A stretch of 10,530 nucleotides of DNA. It comes from Methylophilaceae bacterium (lineage in GTDB: Bacteria; Pseudomonadota; Gammaproteobacteria; Burkholderiales; Methylophilaceae). A model generated the notes under the pieces. It searched no databases, had not been told where the DNA came from, and saw only the letters and a program-made list of their open reading frames with translations. Of this stretch, positions 7,174 through 10,530 are shown piece after piece; positions within the stretch are counted from its first letter, which is position 1; every line of letters starts with the position of its first letter. Both the position numbers and the translations under genes were made by a program. The stretch lies in assembly GCA_003533095.1 (NCBI GenBank), contig DOEL01000051.1, positions 1 to 10,530 of the forward strand, written 5' to 3'.

Positions 7174-7800
7174 TTAAGGGCGTTTGATCGCGCTTGCTTC
7201 TTTTGCTAATTTTGTAATTTCAACCCAGTTTTTATTTGCAACGAGATCTTTTGGTGTAAGCCATGTGCCTCCGCAAACTGGCACATTGGGTAAACTCAAA
7301 AATTCAGGAGCTGATTGAACGGTTACACCACCTGTTGGACAAAATTTAACATCTGAAAAAGGACCTGCAAATCCTTTTAAGAGATTAATACCGCCGACTG
7401 CAACTGCAGGAAAAAGTTTTAGAAAATAATATCCATCATTATTAGCCATCATCACTTCACTTCCAGTTGATACCCCTGGCAATAAAGGTAAGCCAATATC
7501 TAAACAATGCTTACCAATTTCTGAAGTGTAGCCTGGGCTCACTGCAAATTGACAGCCAATTGATTTTGCAGCTGAAGCATCTGCTTTTGTTCTTACAGTG
7601 CCTGCCCCTACAATCGCTTCTGGGAGCTGTTTAATAATTCGGTCCATTGCCTCAATAGCACATGAAGTTCTTAATGTAACTTCCAAAACTTTAATACCAC
7701 CTTCAAGTAAAGCTTCTGCCATTGGAACAGCATCTTCCACTTTATCAATCACAATAACTGGAATCACTGGCCCGTAATTTGCTAAATCTAATGTCTTCAT
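7174..7800 (-). CDS. eda: KDPG aldolase (2-dehydro-3-deoxy-6-phosphogluconate aldolase)
   Basis: Eda cleaves 2-keto-3-deoxy-6-phosphogluconate to pyruvate and glyceraldehyde 3-phosphate, the last step of the Entner-Doudoroff pathway. From the ATG at 7800 the product is 208 aa (E. coli Eda 213). The Schiff-base lysine is K128 in YYFLKLFPA, and E40 and R44 lie in LEVTLRT, all five residues lower than E. coli Lys133, Glu45 and Arg49. GAGTV, SPG, LPGVST and PTGGV (155-159) are the phosphate-barrel landmarks. The frame is open upstream to an ATG at 7836, but that would overlap edd and add 12 non-homologous residues. TAAGGA, the best Shine-Dalgarno in the window, sits correctly for the 7800 start. 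The gene lies 16 nt after edd, consistent with one operon. Confidence 0.95.
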   Translation of the reverse strand: MKTLDLANYGPVIPVIVIDKVEDAVPMAEALLEGGIKVLEVTLRTSCAIEAMDRIIKQLPEAIVGAGTVRTKADASAAKSIGCQFAVSPGYTSEIGKHCLDIGLPLLPGVSTGSEVMMANNDGYYFLKLFPAVAVGGINLLKGFAGPFSDVKFCPTGGVTVQSAPEFLSLPNVPVCGGTWLTPKDLVANKNWVEITKLAKEASAIKRP

Positions 7801-7804
7801 ATAG

Positions 7805-7810
7805 TCCTTA
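7805..7810 (-). promoter_or_regulatory. Shine-Dalgarno deciding the eda start
   Basis: On the minus strand TAAGGA (7805-7810) lies four bases before the ATG at 7798-7800, a good ribosome-binding spacing. It is in the edd-eda gap and supports the internal ATG rather than the upstream ATG at 7836. Most other genes in the window have no comparable site. Confidence 0.7.
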
Positions 7811-7816
7811 AATAAT

Positions 7817-9631
7817 TTATAACCAGGTGATCGCACCTTCTTCAGCTGAAATCACATTTTTTCTCATACCAGCGAATAATTCGCGTCCAATGTCGTGCGC
7901 ATTATTATTTCTAAGTTGATCAGAAAGATTTTCATTTTCTCTTTCATACCATGTATCTTCATCGACCAATGCATTTAAAGTACCAACCATGGCATTTAAA
8001 CGAATCATATCGCCATTACGAATTTTACTGATGGGTCCATTTGCAGAAGCTTCAGGGCTTAAATGAATTGCAGCTGGAATTTTACCGGAAGCGCCACTCA
8101 TTCTCCCGTCGGTCACAATTGCTACTTTAAAACCTTTATTTTGAAGGACTGCTAGAGGGGGTGTTAGCTTGTGAAGCTCAGGCATTCCATTAGCTTTAGG
8201 TCCCTGGAATCTTACAACAGCAACAAAATCTTTTTCGAGTTCCCCTCGATCAAAGGCACTAAGAAGCTCTTCTTGGGTATCAAAAATAATTGCAGGCGCC
8301 TCAATAATGTACCGGTCTTGCGGTACTGCAGAAATTTTAATAACAGAACGACCGAGATTACCTTGTAAAAGTTTTAATCCACCTGATTGATTAAAAGGAT
8401 TATCAGCAGTTCTGACAATTGTTTCATCGCCACTTTCTTTAGGTAAGTCTTTCCAAATAAGTTTGTTATTTTCTTTAGTAGGTTTTTTTGTGTATTCTTT
8501 TAATCCGCCTTCACTCACAGTCATGACTTCTGGATACATACAACCTGAATCGATAAGCTCACGAATCACAAATGCAGGACCGCCTGCAGTTTGAAATTCA
8601 TTCACATCTGCTTTGCCATTTGGATAAACACTTGCTAATAGAGGAGTTGAGCTTGCGAGATCATGGAAATCACTCCAATCAATAATAATACCAGCAGCTC
8701 TTGCGATCGCTACCCAGTGAATAAGGTGGTTGGTAGATCCGCCTGTTGCTAATAATGCGACCATAGCATTCACAATTACTCGCTCATCTACTAATTTACC
8801 AATAGGTTTATTTTGTTTATTTTTGATAATACTCAAAAGAGCGCGGACAGATTCACGCGTGATTTCTTCTCTAATATCATCTCTAGGATGAATAAATGCT
8901 GCCCCTGGAACATGAAGCCCCATCGCTTCCATTAACATCTGATTACTATTGGCTGTACCATAAAATGTGCAAGTCCCTTCTCCATGATATGCAGCCGATT
9001 CAGAAGCTAAGAGCTCTTCTCGACCCACAAGGCCTTGTGCATACTTCTCTCGCACTTTAGATTTAGAAGTATTATCGATACCAGTAGACATAGGACCAGC
9101 CGGCACAAAAATTGTAGGTAGGTGGCCAAAATGAAGAGCACCAATTAATAAGCCAGGCACAATTTTGTCGCAAATACCTAACATAAGCGCGCCATCGAAT
9201 ACGTCATGTGAGAGTCCGATTGCAGTTGCCATTGCTATGGTATCTCGAGAAAATAAACTCAATTCCATACCGGGTTCACCCTGTGTAATGCCATCGCACA
9301 TAGCAGGGACGCCACCTGCTACTTGAGCTGTTGCATCACCTTTATTGGCTTCATCACGAATAATGGATGGATAGTTTTCATAAGGCTTATGTGCTGAAAG
9401 CATATCGTTGTATGCGGAAACGATTGCGATGTTAGGTTTTTTTTCACTTACGATCTTTAGTTTGTCATTTTTCGGCAATGCTGCAATAGCATGAGCCACA
9501 TTAGCGCAACCTAAACGATCCGCACCACGCTGTCTTTGCAACATAGCATCGATGCGAGCTAGGTATGCAATTCTCGTGGGCCTACTTTTTTCTTTGATTC
9601 TTTCAGTGATCTCTACTATGGAATGTTTCAT
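7817..9631 (-). CDS. edd: 6-phosphogluconate dehydratase
   Basis: Edd dehydrates 6-phosphogluconate to KDPG, the first dedicated Entner-Doudoroff step, using a [4Fe-4S] cluster. The 604-aa length equals the family norm (E. coli 603). It belongs to the IlvD/Edd family: VSAYNDMLSAHKPYENYP (71-88), PAMCDGITQGEPGMELSLFS (109-128, Cys112), GICDKIVPG (152-160, Cys154), GEGTCTFYGTANSNQMLMEA (217-236, Cys221), GGSTNHLIH, and VTDGRMSGASGKIPAAIHLSPEA near the C-terminus. Cys154 and Cys221 fall at the numbering of the known cluster ligands. The presence of eda directly behind, and the close match to Edd rather than IlvD at the N-terminus (RIAYLARIDAM, RGADRLGCANVAH), separate it from dihydroxyacid dehydratase. 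The ATG at 9631 gives the usual start; its ribosome-binding site is weak. A strong promoter lies just upstream. Confidence 0.96.
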   Translation of the reverse strand: MKHSIVEITERIKEKSRPTRIAYLARIDAMLQRQRGADRLGCANVAHAIAALPKNDKLKIVSEKKPNIAIVSAYNDMLSAHKPYENYPSIIRDEANKGDATAQVAGGVPAMCDGITQGEPGMELSLFSRDTIAMATAIGLSHDVFDGALMLGICDKIVPGLLIGALHFGHLPTIFVPAGPMSTGIDNTSKSKVREKYAQGLVGREELLASESAAYHGEGTCTFYGTANSNQMLMEAMGLHVPGAAFIHPRDDIREEITRESVRALLSIIKNKQNKPIGKLVDERVIVNAMVALLATGGSTNHLIHWVAIARAAGIIIDWSDFHDLASSTPLLASVYPNGKADVNEFQTAGGPAFVIRELIDSGCMYPEVMTVSEGGLKEYTKKPTKENNKLIWKDLPKESGDETIVRTADNPFNQSGGLKLLQGNLGRSVIKISAVPQDRYIIEAPAIIFDTQEELLSAFDRGELEKDFVAVVRFQGPKANGMPELHKLTPPLAVLQNKGFKVAIVTDGRMSGASGKIPAAIHLSPEASANGPISKIRNGDMIRLNAMVGTLNALVDEDTWYERENENLSDQLRNNNAHDIGRELFAGMRKNVISAEEGAITWL

Positions 9632-9678
9632 TAAATTAATGTGTTGTCGTGAATAAATAAAAAATATTTCTATGACAG

Positions 9679-9708
9679 ATTATCCTAGAAACACTCCGTA
9701 AGCGTCAA
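9679..9708 (-). promoter_or_regulatory. Sigma70-type promoter for the edd-eda-HAD operon
   Basis: On the minus strand TTGACG (9703-9708, 5/6 to the -35 consensus) is followed after 18 bp by GATAAT (9679-9684, 5/6 to the -10 consensus). Transcription would start near 9672 and give a leader of about 40 nt before the edd ATG. This is the best promoter match I found in the window. The spacer contains TTACGGAGT (9693-9701 on this strand), also present in the hrcA upstream region. Confidence 0.6.
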
Positions 9709-9727
9709 ACGATTAAATAGGAATTAA

Positions 9728-9762
9728 TCATATAAATCATTTATAGGCATTGATTTATATGA
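9728..9762. repeat. Perfect 12-bp inverted repeat upstream of waaC
   Basis: TCATATAAATCA (9728-9739) and TGATTTATATGA (9751-9762) are exact reverse complements separated by 11 bp, so the half-sites are 23 bp apart, about two helical turns. The left arm contains a -10-like TATAAA (9731-9736) and the right arm TTATAT (9755-9760), 13 bp before the waaC ATG. This geometry suits a dimeric regulator overlapping the waaC promoter; a stem-loop in the leader RNA is the alternative. The right arm is the core of the motif shared with the hrcA leader. The repeat is seen directly; its role is inferred. Confidence 0.5.
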
Positions 9763-9775
9763 GAAAATTCTTTAT

Positions 9776-10530
9776 ATGATTCGCATACTTATCATTAAAA
9801 CATCCTCACTCGGGGATATTATTCACTGCCTCCCTGTTGTCAACGATATTAAATATTTTGTTCCTGAAAGTTCAATTGATTGGTTAGTTGAAGAGTCTTT
9901 TGCAGATATTCCAAGGCTTCATCCTGAAATTAATTCGGTTATTACTATCTCTCTAAGGTCTTGGAAAAAAAACCTAAGAAAAAAAACATCATGGATGGGT
10001 CTTTATAAAGCCATCAAAACTATTCGTCATAATCACTACGATATTGTGATTGATTTTCAGGGGCTTTTAAAAAGCGCTTTTTTCACTTTATTTACACACG
10101 GTGATATTCATGGCTTTGATAAATCGTCCATTCGAGAGGCGGCTGCATCTTATTTCTACAAACATACGCATAGTGTCTCAAAGCAAATCCATGCGGTCGT
10201 GCGCAATAGAGAATTGGCATCTAAATGCTTTGAATACAATTTATTAGATCAATCTGCTCATTTTGGATTAGAAATACACAACATCAATAACTTTAATCTA
10301 TCTGAACGTTACGTCGTTTTGATTCATGGTTCGAGTAAAAGAAGCAAACAGTGGCCTTTGGATTATTGGCAAAAAATTATCCAATTTTTTAATGTTTTAG
10401 GTCTAAGAGTTTTATTACCTTGGGGCAATCTTGAGGAATATCAAGTTTCTAAGGCACTTCGAAAAACATCAACCAATTGCCTAGTGCTACCTAAAATGAA
10501 TATTAGTGATCTTGCAAATATTATATCGGG
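9776..10530 (+). CDS. waaC: ADP-heptose:LPS heptosyltransferase I, N-terminal 251 residues (cut by window edge)
   Basis: WaaC adds the first L-glycero-D-manno-heptose to Kdo2-lipid A (GT9 family, cytoplasmic side of the inner membrane). The frame is open from the ATG at 9776 to the right edge, 251 complete codons. The start MIRILIIKTSSLGDIIHCLP matches the WaaC N-terminus, with the catalytic-base aspartate in SLGD (Asp14). DFQGLLKSA (93-101), GFDKSSIREAAASYFY (113-128), IHAVVRNREL (138-147) and HGSSKRSKQWP (184-194) follow the WaaC order; the last holds the lysines expected at the phosphate-binding site. It differs from the window's WaaF in lacking the GPSW start. It is separated from the heptose operon by the edd-eda operon and has its own upstream region. 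The ADP-heptose-binding C-terminal domain is mostly outside the window. Confidence 0.93.
   Translation, partial: MIRILIIKTSSLGDIIHCLPVVNDIKYFVPESSIDWLVEESFADIPRLHPEINSVITISLRSWKKNLRKKTSWMGLYKAIKTIRHNHYDIVIDFQGLLKSAFFTLFTHGDIHGFDKSSIREAAASYFYKHTHSVSKQIHAVVRNRELASKCFEYNLLDQSAHFGLEIHNINNFNLSERYVVLIHGSSKRSKQWPLDYWQKIIQFFNVLGLRVLLPWGNLEEYQVSKALRKTSTNCLVLPKMNISDLANIIS

Larger units (their letters stand above)
9632..9775. promoter_or_regulatory. Divergent edd / waaC intergenic control region
   Basis: This 144-bp AT-rich spacer separates divergent edd (minus) and waaC (plus). It contains the edd promoter on the edd side and the inverted repeat with the shared leader motif on the waaC side. For waaC I can only propose -10-like AT boxes within the repeat arms and see no good -35. 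The waaC ATG has at best a GAG (9761-9763) as a poorly spaced Shine-Dalgarno. No small gene or RNA structure beyond the repeat is apparent. Confidence 0.45.

Noticed and set aside
7801..7836. Upstream ATG at 7836 as the eda start
   Set aside because: It would overlap the end of edd and add 12 residues absent from the family, while the ATG at 7800 has a proper Shine-Dalgarno and matches the normal Eda N-terminus.
8171..8368. 65-aa open frame on the plus strand inside edd
   Set aside because: It is antisense to a highly conserved part of edd, and its composition looks like a shadow translation with no motif.

Overview
This AT-rich window has very short intergenic gaps and looks like a piece of a compact, streamlined Gram-negative proteobacterial chromosome. 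The gene set and order (nadK divergent from hrcA-hemH, then a heptose cluster with a fused hldE, plus waaF and waaC) suggest a betaproteobacterium. The Entner-Doudoroff pair edd-eda would fit a methylotroph of the Methylophilaceae (OM43 / Methylopumilus-like), where KDPG cleavage serves the ribulose monophosphate cycle. That placement is inference from synteny and protein resemblance, not a database result.

Layout: (1) 1-176, minus: the N-terminal end of NAD kinase, running off the left edge. (2) 177-357: divergent intergenic region. (3) 358-6508, plus: a tight six-gene run hrcA-hemH-hldD-gmhA-hldE-waaF with gaps of 0, 22, -4, 3 and 4 nt, probably one transcription unit. (4) 6505-9631, minus: an edd-eda-HAD hydrolase operon with a good sigma70-type promoter; its last gene overlaps the end of waaF by 4 nt. 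(5) 9632-9775: divergent control region containing a perfect 12-bp inverted repeat. (6) 9776-10530, plus: waaC (heptosyltransferase I), cut off by the right edge.

The genes join two metabolic themes. GmhA, HldE (kinase plus adenylyltransferase) and HldD make ADP-L-glycero-beta-D-manno-heptose from sedoheptulose 7-phosphate. WaaC and WaaF then add the two inner-core heptoses to Kdo2-lipid A. The only step of that pathway without a clear gene here is the GmhB 7-phosphatase. Edd and Eda convert 6-phosphogluconate to pyruvate and glyceraldehyde 3-phosphate. HrcA is the heat-shock repressor and HemH completes protoheme.

I see no tRNA, rRNA, CRISPR array, insertion sequence or phage gene, and no undescribed multi-gene system. 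The most interesting non-coding signals are a leader sequence shared by hrcA and waaC and the palindrome upstream of waaC. The least characterised gene is the HAD hydrolase behind eda.
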